64,000 bases of DNA from CAZDBA01 sp965224765 (GTDB lineage Bacteria > Planctomycetota > Planctomycetia > Pirellulales > Pirellulaceae). The notes under the pieces are model-generated. The model did no database searches and was not told where the DNA came from. It saw only the letters and a program-made list of their open reading frames with translations. Positions 19,055 to 27,234 of this stretch are shown piece by piece. The translations under genes and the position numbers were made by a program. The first letter of the stretch is position 1. Each line of letters opens with the position of its first letter. The stretch spans positions 124,001-188,000 of the forward strand of contig CBDDAC010000025.1 in NCBI GenBank assembly GCA_965224765.1, written 5' to 3'.

Positions 19055-19583
19055 TTTTTCTTAACCTCCCGCGAATGCAGCGAGCTAATGTTTGACGAAT
19101 GCGATATAGAGTCACGGCAATTGAGTTTGCTTTCCGGCCAAGCTGCGAGGAGAGCTCGATGATGGTTTCGCCGTTTGAGTAGAAGCGATCAATCAAATCC
19201 CGTTGATCGGCAGGTAACGTCGCCAGGCAATGCTCAAGGGCAATGGTCTTTTCACCGGCGGCGTGCGATTTTTTCTTGTCCCATTCGTTGGAGATTTGAC
19301 GTAGAGTCGACTCATCTTGAAAAACAAGTCGATCGCGTTGGCATTTTTTTCGAGTTGTTCGAAACTGGTTGTACGCGAATGCTCTGGCCCAGGTGAGAAA
19401 GTCCTGTTCGGGATCGTATTCAGAGGCTTTTTTCCAGAGCAGGCGATTTGTGTCTTGGAGCACATCCCAGGCAAGGTTCGAATCCGCCGTCAGCGAGTAG
19501 ATATATGAATAGAGAGCACTTTGGCTTTCGGTAAGTTTCTCTACCACCACATCTGCTTTTTGCTCTGTGTCCAAACTATTCAT
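19047..19583 (-). CDS. ECF RNA polymerase sigma factor, Rhodopirellula/Verrucomicrobium type
   Basis: A 178-residue sigma-70 family factor. Region 2 includes LYSYIYSLTADSNLAWDVLQDTN and FLTWARAFAYNQFR (residues about 25-78). Region 4 includes LPADQRDLIDRFYSNGETIIELSSQLGRK and the recognition helix ANSIAVTLYRIRQTL (about 122-168). It would direct RNA polymerase to an envelope- or stress-related regulon. It is the first gene of a two-gene minus-strand operon and overlaps the giant A2M-like gene by 8 bp. That partner carries an anti-sigma/FecR-like N-terminus, so it probably controls this factor. Autoregulation is likely by analogy, but no promoter is recognisable upstream. Confidence 0.9.
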   Translation of the reverse strand: MNSLDTEQKADVVVEKLTESQSALYSYIYSLTADSNLAWDVLQDTNRLLWKKASEYDPEQDFLTWARAFAYNQFRTTRKKCQRDRLVFQDESTLRQISNEWDKKKSHAAGEKTIALEHCLATLPADQRDLIDRFYSNGETIIELSSQLGRKANSIAVTLYRIRQTLARCIRGRLRKNG

Positions 19584-20120
19584 CGCACTAAAGGGTCATG
19601 AGTCTGATTTGTCCAAGGCGAGTATTTGCCGTGAAAGCAAGTCGCCTGTAAGTATGGGCATTTGCGTAGGGGGTTATTACACAAAAGTTGTTTGAGCGGG
19701 AACTTTTTTCAAATCTGAGCAAAACGCTTCATTCTGTGCATCTTGTAGCTCATTTCTACTGTCTTGAACTTTGGCAACATGAAACTGATGCTAATGGTTG
19801 GTTCTGGAGCAGGAGGAAACAGAGATAGTGAACCGCGAAAAACGCAAAAGAAGCGAAAAGAACGTTGATGGCAGAACGAGCAAATCAATTTTTGCGATTG
19901 CTTGATCTGTAGCTTGGATTTTCAATCCGAGTGAGAAGGCGTTTGGGAACAGAATGAAATTCCCATCTACGCAGAGAGCTCTGTCTATAGAGGAATGATT
20001 TTAAACAGGAGTTAAAGGAGTGAACCAAGATAGTGCTCTCTGTTTCCTCCGGTTCAAGCCAACACCGATTCTTGGTGATGTGGTATGATTTGAAAAATGA
20101 AAAATACTTAGCGGGTAACC
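19584..20120. other. Intergenic region between divergent genes
   Basis: It should contain promoters for the sigma factor gene (minus) and for the membrane protein gene (plus). No convincing -35/-10 pair or operator can be picked by eye. The 19915-19980 segment (TTGGATTTTCAATCCGAGTGAGAAGG...) is a copy of the repeat at 11307-11366. No coding sequence is supported here. Confidence 0.4.
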
Positions 20121-21137
20121 ATGTTCGAGACTTACAAACCATCAGGCCGTTTTGGCCCCATGACGATCGTGTTTTTTTTGCTTGGCCTGATCTTGGTTGT
20201 CGGGATGGCATTCGTCTATCATCTTGGTTTGGAATTTGTTCCTTTTATTTACCTGAGTTTTCTGATGACCGTCGTGTTTGGTGTCGGGATTTCTAGGGTT
20301 GGAACATTCATTGTGAACCATGGACATTGTCGCAACCTCTTACTCACCGTCTTTATTTCGCTAACTTTGTTTGGGAGCGGGATGGTTGCCAAACACTATT
20401 TTCAGTATCGATCGTTGATGGCAAATTTGGCCGGTGAGCTAATCGATAAAGCGGTCTCAGGAAATAGAGTTTCGCGAGCACAAGCCGAGGCAAGTCGTCC
20501 TGAATTGATCAAGGAATTGCACTCAGAGATCTCGTTTATTAAGCACTTTGAAGTACGCGCTAATACTGGCATTTCGATCGGGAGACTGGGGAACAACGGA
20601 GCACCCATCACCGGAATTGTCATGTACATTCTCTGGCTGGTGGAGGCCGGAATGGTTTTTTACTTTGGCTTTCGGGCACCGGTCAGCGCAGCAGGCGAAC
20701 CTTACAGTGAGAAAATGGGAGCCTGGGCGGACGAAGTCGATGAGGTGATGATGCTGCCGATTACCAGTGAGGAAATGATTTTACAAATCAAATCGGCAAC
20801 GAGTGTCGAGGAGTTGCTGGAAATCCCCATTCCCAAGACCGATGAATCCACTCAGTTTGCGGTTTACAACGTCAACAGTGTTCCAGGACAAGAGATGGAA
20901 GACGCCTACCTCACGGTGAATCTGATGACTCTCTCGGTCAATAAAGAAGGCGAAGTGAAATCCGATATTAAGCCGCTGGTGAAGCACGCAATCCTGACGA
21001 CTGCGCGACGTTTGCAGTTGGTTGAGAATGCCGAACTACTCAACGAGGCGATGGAAGCCTATCGGGCAGCAGGTGATGAAGAAGAGGAACTGAGCGAAGG
21101 TCTTCCGGTCAGTGATCTACCAGACGATGATTCCTAG
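20121..21137 (+). CDS. Hypothetical membrane protein with soluble C-terminal domain
   Basis: A 338-residue protein that I do not recognise. Membrane helices are visible at about 14-35, 38-58, 70-88 and 167-186. After the fourth, the chain continues as a soluble acidic region (about 190-338) ending in GDEEEELSEGLPVSDLPDDDS. Between helices three and four a 75-residue loop contains a charged helical stretch. No catalytic motif is seen. The start at ATG 20121 has no ribosome site but places the first helix well. Flanked on the right by several palindromic repeats, so probably transcribed alone. Confidence 0.65.
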   Translation: MFETYKPSGRFGPMTIVFFLLGLILVVGMAFVYHLGLEFVPFIYLSFLMTVVFGVGISRVGTFIVNHGHCRNLLLTVFISLTLFGSGMVAKHYFQYRSLMANLAGELIDKAVSGNRVSRAQAEASRPELIKELHSEISFIKHFEVRANTGISIGRLGNNGAPITGIVMYILWLVEAGMVFYFGFRAPVSAAGEPYSEKMGAWADEVDEVMMLPITSEEMILQIKSATSVEELLEIPIPKTDESTQFAVYNVNSVPGQEMEDAYLTVNLMTLSVNKEGEVKSDIKPLVKHAILTTARRLQLVENAELLNEAMEAYRAAGDEEEELSEGLPVSDLPDDDS

Positions 21138-21515
21138 AAATCGTTGGCGTGGAGCCTTAAAAACGATTAGCGAATGTAGGGCCGGTTCCCACCGGCCGAT
21201 TCAAAACTCGCGGGCGATAGGTTGGTGGCAGGTTTCGTTTTGAGACGAGTTTTCGGACAGGATTTACAAGATGAACAGGATGTCGCACGTTTTTATCTTG
21301 TAGATCATGTTCATCCTGTCTGAAAATTTTGGTTTGGCCGGTGGGAATGCATGTATTAGAGACATGGGGAACCTACCGACCCACAACCAGCTTCAACTCT
21401 TGGCCGCGGAGCGGCTATTTCTATTAGCCCCAGACTTTCAGTCTGGGGTGCCATCACTCTAGTGATTGATTGTGACACGCTGTAAGCCAGCGGTGTCGAG
21501 GAATTGCATCATGCA
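21138..21515. repeat. Cluster of four palindromic intergenic repeats
   Basis: GTAGGGCCGGTTCCCACCGG at 21176-21203 is a copy of the repeat flanking the RAYT gene at 22354, and its partial inverse (GGCCGGTGGGAA) lies at about 21338. Between them (21255-21320) is the GACAGGATTTACAAGATGAACAGG ... TTCATCCTGTC inverted repeat. At 21404-21449 comes a 46-bp unit (CCGCGGAGCGGCTATTTCT, then CCCCAGACTTTCAGTCTGGGG), repeated almost exactly at 32082-32127. No gene is present in this 378-base gap between convergent genes. Confidence 0.85.
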
Positions 21516-22223
21516 CTAAATGGTTTTCGTGTCGTCAGAAACAGGCGTGGACGAGACTCGGGCAAATTGATCTCGCAGTTCAGAAATCGTAAGATTCACG
21601 ACTGGGATCATTTGAAGAATCAACAGCACTACGGCAAACGCTGCCGGCACAACGATCATCTCCCGATCAAATCCGTCGAACAGACTTAAATAGTCCCAGC
21701 AAATTACTAAAACACTGCTGACGATTACAAGGATGAAAACGAAAAGCAAAAAGCTTAGAAGCCACCGAACACTTTTAACGAGATGTTTGCTGTTGAGGAG
21801 CTGACCAATCCGCAAAAAGTAGGCCAGGAGAAAGTACATTGCCGCTAGATGGCAGAAAATCACAAATGCGGAACCAATATATCCGCCTGAAAAGATAGGT
21901 ATCACATTTCCTCCCGCCTCTAACAGAACAAATGCTGCCCACCGCCCCCGGGTATTCCAGTCAGGAACAGCACCCCACATCAACACACCTATCCAGGAAA
22001 TCACAGAAGTACCAATTGCGATTCCAAAGAAGACGGTCGAGATGGTTGCCAAAAATGGTTGGGCGATTTTGCTGGCCAGAAAAAGAGCGAGAACTGCGAC
22101 GCAAGTAATAAGAATCGCAATTACGAGGCTGAACCGAAACAAGCGAAGCCCCTGATACACAACATTGTACATCCACTGTGTATCTCGAAAGCTTGCCAGC
22201 CCAGAGGTTGAATCAGACTCCAT
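21516..22223 (-). CDS. Hypothetical multi-pass membrane protein
   Basis: A 235-residue protein with about six hydrophobic segments (near 30-50, 56-82, 95-118, 119-138, 152-174 and 185-205), ending in a short polar tail (RDQFARVSSTPVSDDTKTI). I see no transporter signature or catalytic residues. It might belong to the broad class of small Yip1- or DUF-type planctomycete membrane proteins, but this cannot be decided by eye. It lies between two groups of REP-like palindromes and is convergent with the preceding gene. Confidence 0.6.
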   Translation of the reverse strand: MESDSTSGLASFRDTQWMYNVVYQGLRLFRFSLVIAILITCVAVLALFLASKIAQPFLATISTVFFGIAIGTSVISWIGVLMWGAVPDWNTRGRWAAFVLLEAGGNVIPIFSGGYIGSAFVIFCHLAAMYFLLAYFLRIGQLLNSKHLVKSVRWLLSFLLFVFILVIVSSVLVICWDYLSLFDGFDREMIVVPAAFAVVLLILQMIPVVNLTISELRDQFARVSSTPVSDDTKTI

Positions 22224-22323
22224 TATGAATTTTTCGTGTGTCTATGTTCTGCCGGATTGAGAGTGAAGGGCCTATTAGACATTAGATTCAACAAGGATCA
22301 ATCCAAGCGGAGTTGCAATAGAA

Positions 22324-22350
22324 GTAGGGCCGGTTCCCACCGGCCGATTC
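22324..22350. repeat. REP-like palindrome, left flank of RAYT 1
   Basis: GTAGGGCCGGTTCCCACCGGCC starts at 22324 and ends just before the transposase stop codon. GGCCGG and CCGGCC form the stem. The same element in opposite orientation lies upstream of the transposase (22995-23016) and another copy at 21176. The arrangement is typical of REP sequences that are substrates of the RAYT they enclose. Confidence 0.75.
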
Positions 22351-22353
22351 GAT

Positions 22354-22956
22354 CTACTCCCCAATTGTATTTTTGGTCATCTTAAAGTCAGGTACTTGGC
22401 CGCGCTCACCACACGCCCAGTTTTCTGGATACACGCCTTTTTGAACCCAGCGATGGAAGCTGGACCAAGGCCAATCTTTTGGGCATTCACAATAGCCGTG
22501 CTTTACGGGATTGAAATGAATGTAATCGAAATGGTTATCGAAATCTTTATCTCCATCTATCGTGTGTTCCCAGAACTTTGGCTGCCAAACTCCGCGTCGA
22601 CCATCGAGTTTGCGTCCCTGTGTGACAGGGCGATCTTGCCCTCCCTGTGCCAACCAACGCTGCGTAAATTGAGTTTTGATCCATTGCCAACGAGCAGAAT
22701 ACGCAGTGTCGCCTGATGGCAAGCTCCAGATCGCATGAAGATGATCGGGGAGAAGGGCAATTGCCAGGACTTCGAATGGATGGGTGGCCTGGCATTCCCT
22801 CATGATTCTGCCGAGCAGAGTTCTCGCAACCGCAGATTGAAAAATAGGGCGGCGTTGGTCTGTAACGATTGTGAAGAAAAACGTTCCACCCGGAACGATA
22901 GCGCGTCTCCAGTTTGGCATTCGAGGATTGTACGTCTCAAACGAATAATTCGCCAT
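22354..22956 (-). CDS. REP-associated tyrosine transposase (RAYT 1)
   Basis: A 200-residue Y1-type HUH transposase of the RAYT group. The HUH motif is LLPDHLHAIW (His72, His74), and the nucleophile is most likely Tyr145 in NHFDYIHFNPVKHGY. Upstream FFFTIVTDQRRPIF gives the first beta strand. RAYTs cleave and join single-stranded REP palindromes and are thought to spread them. Consistent with this, the gene is bracketed within 40 bp by inverted GGCCGG...CCGGCC palindromes of which further copies exist in the window. Intact, with all key residues, so activity is plausible. Confidence 0.9.
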   Translation of the reverse strand: MANYSFETYNPRMPNWRRAIVPGGTFFFTIVTDQRRPIFQSAVARTLLGRIMRECQATHPFEVLAIALLPDHLHAIWSLPSGDTAYSARWQWIKTQFTQRWLAQGGQDRPVTQGRKLDGRRGVWQPKFWEHTIDGDKDFDNHFDYIHFNPVKHGYCECPKDWPWSSFHRWVQKGVYPENWACGERGQVPDFKMTKNTIGE

Positions 22957-22994
22957 CTAGCACGAAGAGATCGACTGCGTTTGTAGAGGCAATG

Positions 22995-23016
22995 GCCGGT
23001 AGGAACCGGCCCTACG
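22995..23016. repeat. REP-like palindrome, right flank of RAYT 1
   Basis: GGCCGGTAGGAACCGGCCCTAC is the inverse of the element at 22324-22350, with one loop difference. It lies 39 bases upstream of the RAYT start codon, between it and the mutL stop codon. Confidence 0.75.
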
Positions 23017-23104
23017 TCGAATTGGTCAGTCCGAATCGACGAGGAGCGGGAGTAGGTCAGTCCAAAACGACGAGGAACGAGAATGGGTTCTACCGTCAGA
23101 CCAG

Positions 23105-25060
23105 CTAAATCCGTTTGAACTTTTTGTCCAGATCTTCACGAGTGAACACCAATGCTGTGGGGCGACCGTGTGGACAGTGATGTGAGTCCTGGCAAAGTTC
23201 GCGATGGTTCAGAAGGTCGCTAATTTCCTCAGGTGTCAGTTTGTCGCCAGCTTTTACCGCCGCTTTGCATGAAATCATGTGAAGCAATTCATCGATCAAG
23301 TCGCGACGGTCTGGCTCTGAGCCTTCGGTCATCAACGACTCGACAATTCCACGTAACATCTCGGCCGGATTGTGCTTGTTCAGCATCGCCGGATAAGCCG
23401 AGACTAAAACGGTATCGCCACCAAACTCTTCGACTTCGATTCCCAGCTTCTTGAGTGTCTCTTTTTGGCCGAGTACCGCAGCCGCTTCTGCTGGCGGCAA
23501 CGTCACGGGTTCGGGAACCAGAAGTTTCTGAGATTCAGCTTTGTCGTTGAGCACCTTTTCACGAAGTTGCTCGTAAATGATTCGCTCGTGAAGTGCATGC
23601 TGGTCGATCACAACCATGCCTTCTTCGGTTTCGGTAATCAAGTACGTGTTGTGAACCTGCAATGCCGTCTGACGGGGCATCGGTGCGGGTTCGCCAAATG
23701 TCATTGAGGCAGACGCGGTCGGATCGCTCTCGTCACGAGTTTGCTCACTGGCTGTGGGCGCGAAGGGATCGTTTGGGCCGGCTGGTTGCCGCAATGGTGC
23801 GTTGGTGGGAAACGGTTTGAATGCGGGTAAAGAACCCGGAACCGAAGTTGGACTGGAACCCACCGGTGATCGCGTCCAGTCACGAGTCGGGGTTGTCGGT
23901 TGGAAATCCATACGAGCTTGTGACTCAGACGGTTGATTCTGAATCGCAAATGCCTTTCCTGGATCGCTGGTGGCGCTTTCGCCAGGGTTTGCCTGCATGG
24001 GCTTTTGCAATTGAGCTTTGGCCGTTAAATCTGTCGACAAGAATCGATTGCGAATCGTACCCAAAAGCTGGCTGTAGATTTTTCCACCGTCCTGGAATCG
24101 AACTTCCAGTTTGGCCGGATGCACATTCACATCGACTTGGTCGAAAGGAATCTGAAGTCTCAAAAAGACGACAGGGTATCGTCCTGTCATCAGAAGCCCG
24201 CGGTAGGATTCACTGAGTGCGTGCTGCAAAGCCCGATCGCGAATATAACGTCCGTTCAAAAACAGGTACTGCATTCGATTGTTGGCTCGGCTAACCGATG
24301 GATCGACAACGAACCCGCTTAGTTTGATGTCATTGTGTTCGCTTTCGATGGGAATCAAACCGTCGGCAATCTCCGGTCCAAAAAAGGCTCCGATTCGATC
24401 CTGCCAATTTTCGCTGGCGTGCAATTGATGGACGGTGCGCGTGTTGTGGGTCAGCTTCATCCCCACTTGCGGATAAGCCAAAGCGACCCGAGTGAAGGCT
24501 TCGGTGATGTGTCCCATTTCTGTTTGGACGGTTCGCATGAACTTGCGACGCACGGGCGTGTTGTAAAACAGTTCGCGGATGCAGATCGATGTTCCAAACG
24601 GTTGTGAGCAAGGCGCAAGCGATTCGGTGTTGCCGCCGTTCACAATCAACTCGAACCCGGTATCTTGATCTGCGGTGCGGCTGCGGATCGTGCATTGACT
24701 GACGGAGGCGATCGACGCAAGGGCTTCGCCGCGAAACCCGAAAGTTCCGACTCGAAATAAATCATCTGCGTCCGAAATCTTGCTGGTCGCGTGGCTGGTG
24801 ACGGCCAGATCCAACTGGTCGTGAGGAATGCCGCTGCCATTGTCGATGATGGTGATGGACTCTGTGCCGCCTTTCTCGACGATGATCTCAATTTGATCTG
24901 CGCCCGAATCGACACTGTTTTCCAAAAGCTCTTTCACGACACTGGCGGGGCGCTCGATGACTTCACCCGCAGCGATCTTGTTGATGACATTCGGAGCGAG
25001 TTGTCGGATAGGGTTGCGAGTTGTGGTAGATGACGTATTGATGGGAATGCTTCCATTCAA
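23105..25060 (-). CDS. mutL: DNA mismatch repair protein MutL (endonuclease type)
   Basis: A 651-residue MutL. The GHKL ATPase has KIAAGEVIERPASVVKELLENSVD (residues about 26-49), IIDNGSGI and HATSKISDADDLFRVGTFGFRGEAL. The C-terminal domain carries the metal-binding endonuclease motif DQHALHERIIYE (near 484) together with CKAAVKAG and CPHGRPT, so this MutL should nick DNA itself, as in species that have no MutH. A linker of about 130 residues rich in Pro, Ser and Thr separates the two. It acts with MutS, which is not in the window. The next gene upstream on the same strand ends three bases before its start, so co-transcription is likely. Confidence 0.96.
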   Translation of the reverse strand: MNGSIPINTSSTTTRNPIRQLAPNVINKIAAGEVIERPASVVKELLENSVDSGADQIEIIVEKGGTESITIIDNGSGIPHDQLDLAVTSHATSKISDADDLFRVGTFGFRGEALASIASVSQCTIRSRTADQDTGFELIVNGGNTESLAPCSQPFGTSICIRELFYNTPVRRKFMRTVQTEMGHITEAFTRVALAYPQVGMKLTHNTRTVHQLHASENWQDRIGAFFGPEIADGLIPIESEHNDIKLSGFVVDPSVSRANNRMQYLFLNGRYIRDRALQHALSESYRGLLMTGRYPVVFLRLQIPFDQVDVNVHPAKLEVRFQDGGKIYSQLLGTIRNRFLSTDLTAKAQLQKPMQANPGESATSDPGKAFAIQNQPSESQARMDFQPTTPTRDWTRSPVGSSPTSVPGSLPAFKPFPTNAPLRQPAGPNDPFAPTASEQTRDESDPTASASMTFGEPAPMPRQTALQVHNTYLITETEEGMVVIDQHALHERIIYEQLREKVLNDKAESQKLLVPEPVTLPPAEAAAVLGQKETLKKLGIEVEEFGGDTVLVSAYPAMLNKHNPAEMLRGIVESLMTEGSEPDRRDLIDELLHMISCKAAVKAGDKLTPEEISDLLNHRELCQDSHHCPHGRPTALVFTREDLDKKFKRI

Positions 25061-25063
25061 AGG

Positions 25064-26521
25064 CTATTTGAGATTGTAGCGCTCCAGGGCGCGGTACAAA
25101 CTTCGTTCGCTGATCTCGAGGATTTTGGCCGTTTCTTTGCGATTACCGCCGGTCAGTTTGAGGGTGTTTTTGATTGCCCAAAGCTCAATTTCTTTGAGGC
25201 TTTGGCCAATCAGATGGCTGGTTCCAGCTTCACTGCCGGGTAACGCGTCTGCGGAATCGCTTGTCGCTGGTCCGCTAGACGTGGGAACCTGGTCCAGTAG
25301 GTCGGGGGAAAGGTCGTCCAGATCGAGGAGTCCATCGATGTCCATGACCACCAGACTCTCGACGACATTCTTGAGGCGCCGCACGTTGCCTTTCCATTGG
25401 AAGTTCAACATCCAGCGGCGTAAGTCCTGTGAGAAACTTTCGACCTGTTTGTTGTTCTTTTTGGCTGCTGCCTTACGGAAGTAATTGGCAAGCGGAAGAA
25501 TGTCGTCGCGACGTTTGCGAAGTGGATCCAGATGAACGGTGACAATGTTCAAGCGGTAATAAAGATCGCTGCGGAAACGTCCGGCGTCGATTTCGGCCTC
25601 AAGGTCTTTGTTGGTCGCTGCCAGCACCCGAACGTTGACGTCGACTTCTTTGTTGTCCCCGACTCGCGTGATCTTTCGTTCTTCCAGGACCCGTAGCATT
25701 TTGATCTGGGTGGCCATCGGCATATCGCCGATCTCGTCGAGAAATAAAGTTCCACCATCTGCGTATTCAAATTTGCCGAGTCGATCCGTGATGGCGTCGG
25801 TAAATGCACCTTTGACGTGCCCGAAGAGTTCACTTTCGACCAGATGTTCTGCGACGGCTGCGGTGTTGATCGCAACAAAGGCCTTTTTTTTTCGCGGACT
25901 GTTTTGGTGGATGGCTTGAGCAATGACGTCTTTGCCGGTTCCCGTTTCGCCCGTGATCAAGACCCCGGCGTCGGTCGGAGCGATTCGCTTGAGAGATTCA
26001 ACGACGCGTTTCATGCTGTCGCTGGCATAGATCAAATTCTCGAATCCAAATTTTTCATCCAGCCGACTGCGCAGTTCGTTGTTCTGCTGTTTGAGGCGTA
26101 ACTTCTCAGCGGCCTGCATGGTGATCGTTTGCAGTCGCTTGGGTGTGATGGGTTTTTCGAGAAAGTTATTGGCGCCCTGCTGCATGGCTTCGACTGCCCT
26201 CGGGATCGTGGCATGTCCGGTGACCATCAGTACTTCGGCGTCAGGAAGTTTGTCACGAGCGAGGCTAAGAATTTTCATGCCATCAAAATCGGTCATCATC
26301 AAGTCGGTGACGACGATGTCGTAGATATTCTTCTCGATCAGTTCCGCCCCTTCGGGGCCGCTGGTGGCGCAGGTGCATTCCAGGCCGATTCGTTCGAGGC
26401 TCTCAGTCATCGCCCGAGCATGGTCCTTGTCGTTATCGACGATCAGAACACGCCATGGCATTGGTTTCGTAGAGTTTTCATTTTTTCCCATGGCGTCAAT
26501 GATACAAATTTGTCCGCTCAA
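25064..26521 (-). CDS. NtrC-family sigma-54-type response regulator
   Basis: A 485-residue regulator with three domains. The receiver has the phosphoacceptor Asp73 in IVVTDLM and the conserved FLEKP lysine near 123. The AAA+ domain has Walker A GETGTGKD (191-198), GGTLFLDEIGDMP as Walker B region and an arginine-finger region (FRSDLYYRLNIVTV). A Fis-type helix-turn-helix ends the protein (GGNRKETAKILEISERSLYRALERYNLK). The sigma-54 contact loop reads GAFTDA instead of GAFTGA (residues 238-243). A start at 26491 (MGKNENS) is equally possible. No histidine kinase is adjacent, so the input signal is unknown. It directly precedes mutL. Confidence 0.9.
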   Translation of the reverse strand: MSGQICIIDAMGKNENSTKPMPWRVLIVDNDKDHARAMTESLERIGLECTCATSGPEGAELIEKNIYDIVVTDLMMTDFDGMKILSLARDKLPDAEVLMVTGHATIPRAVEAMQQGANNFLEKPITPKRLQTITMQAAEKLRLKQQNNELRSRLDEKFGFENLIYASDSMKRVVESLKRIAPTDAGVLITGETGTGKDVIAQAIHQNSPRKKKAFVAINTAAVAEHLVESELFGHVKGAFTDAITDRLGKFEYADGGTLFLDEIGDMPMATQIKMLRVLEERKITRVGDNKEVDVNVRVLAATNKDLEAEIDAGRFRSDLYYRLNIVTVHLDPLRKRRDDILPLANYFRKAAAKKNNKQVESFSQDLRRWMLNFQWKGNVRRLKNVVESLVVMDIDGLLDLDDLSPDLLDQVPTSSGPATSDSADALPGSEAGTSHLIGQSLKEIELWAIKNTLKLTGGNRKETAKILEISERSLYRALERYNLK

Positions 26522-27234
26522 CGTCGATTGGCCAGACCTCGGCGGAGAGCATCGAGAAGGTTTCTATGCAGGAAAGCCGACGTAGATTGACCAGATTCAG
26601 CACGATAAAGGGTTATGGTTCATGCTGGAAACACGACGCGCGAGCGAACAAACGAGCTGGATAGCCTGCGTTTGCGGGCATGCAATTTAAATCGAAGTAG
26701 CGGAATTCCTCCCGAGCTTTCCTTCCCGGCCGCGTTCCAGCCAGGTCAAAAGATTGTTTCGGCAGGGCCTCAACCTCCCCAAAAAGCCGCATCACAAAAG
26801 ACAACGAGTTCAAAAATTGAAACGTAGTCGGAATGCACCCCTCTCTCAGGGCCCGAAGGAGGTTGTCGTCGTTGTGTTTTTGGGAGGTCAAGGCTCCTGC
26901 CGAGACCTACTCACTTCTTCATTCATCCCCTGTCCAGCACCGCGGCTGTCTCACTTTGCCTCACGTGGCGCTCGAATAAAACGTCTGACGCTGATCGGCT
27001 AACGCAACAGCGTTACACAACCTTACGCCCTCTCGATTTTCCCGTGGTTTCGGACGATCGCTGGTTCGATCGTTATGTCCGGTAATACCGGTAGTGAAGA
27101 AATTCACAATAGTTGTTCGGCTACGGCTAAGATACAATCAAAGGAGTTGATTGTTGTTGCCAGAGAATGGTTTTTGCCAAACTAGGCCTCAGTTCAGGCC
27201 GACAATCTATTTGTAGAACACCTGTTGGGAAAGT
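26522..27234. other. Intergenic region with inverted copies of a dispersed repeat
   Basis: Two copies of the AGGAGCCTCAACCTCCC-family repeat lie in opposite orientation near 26755-26780 (GTTTCGGCAGGGCCTCAACC) and 26880-26905 (TGGGAGGTCAAGGCTCCTGCC), about 100 bases apart. A large stem is possible. The promoter of the adaptor gene should lie between 27000 and 27234. I see no gene. Confidence 0.5.
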
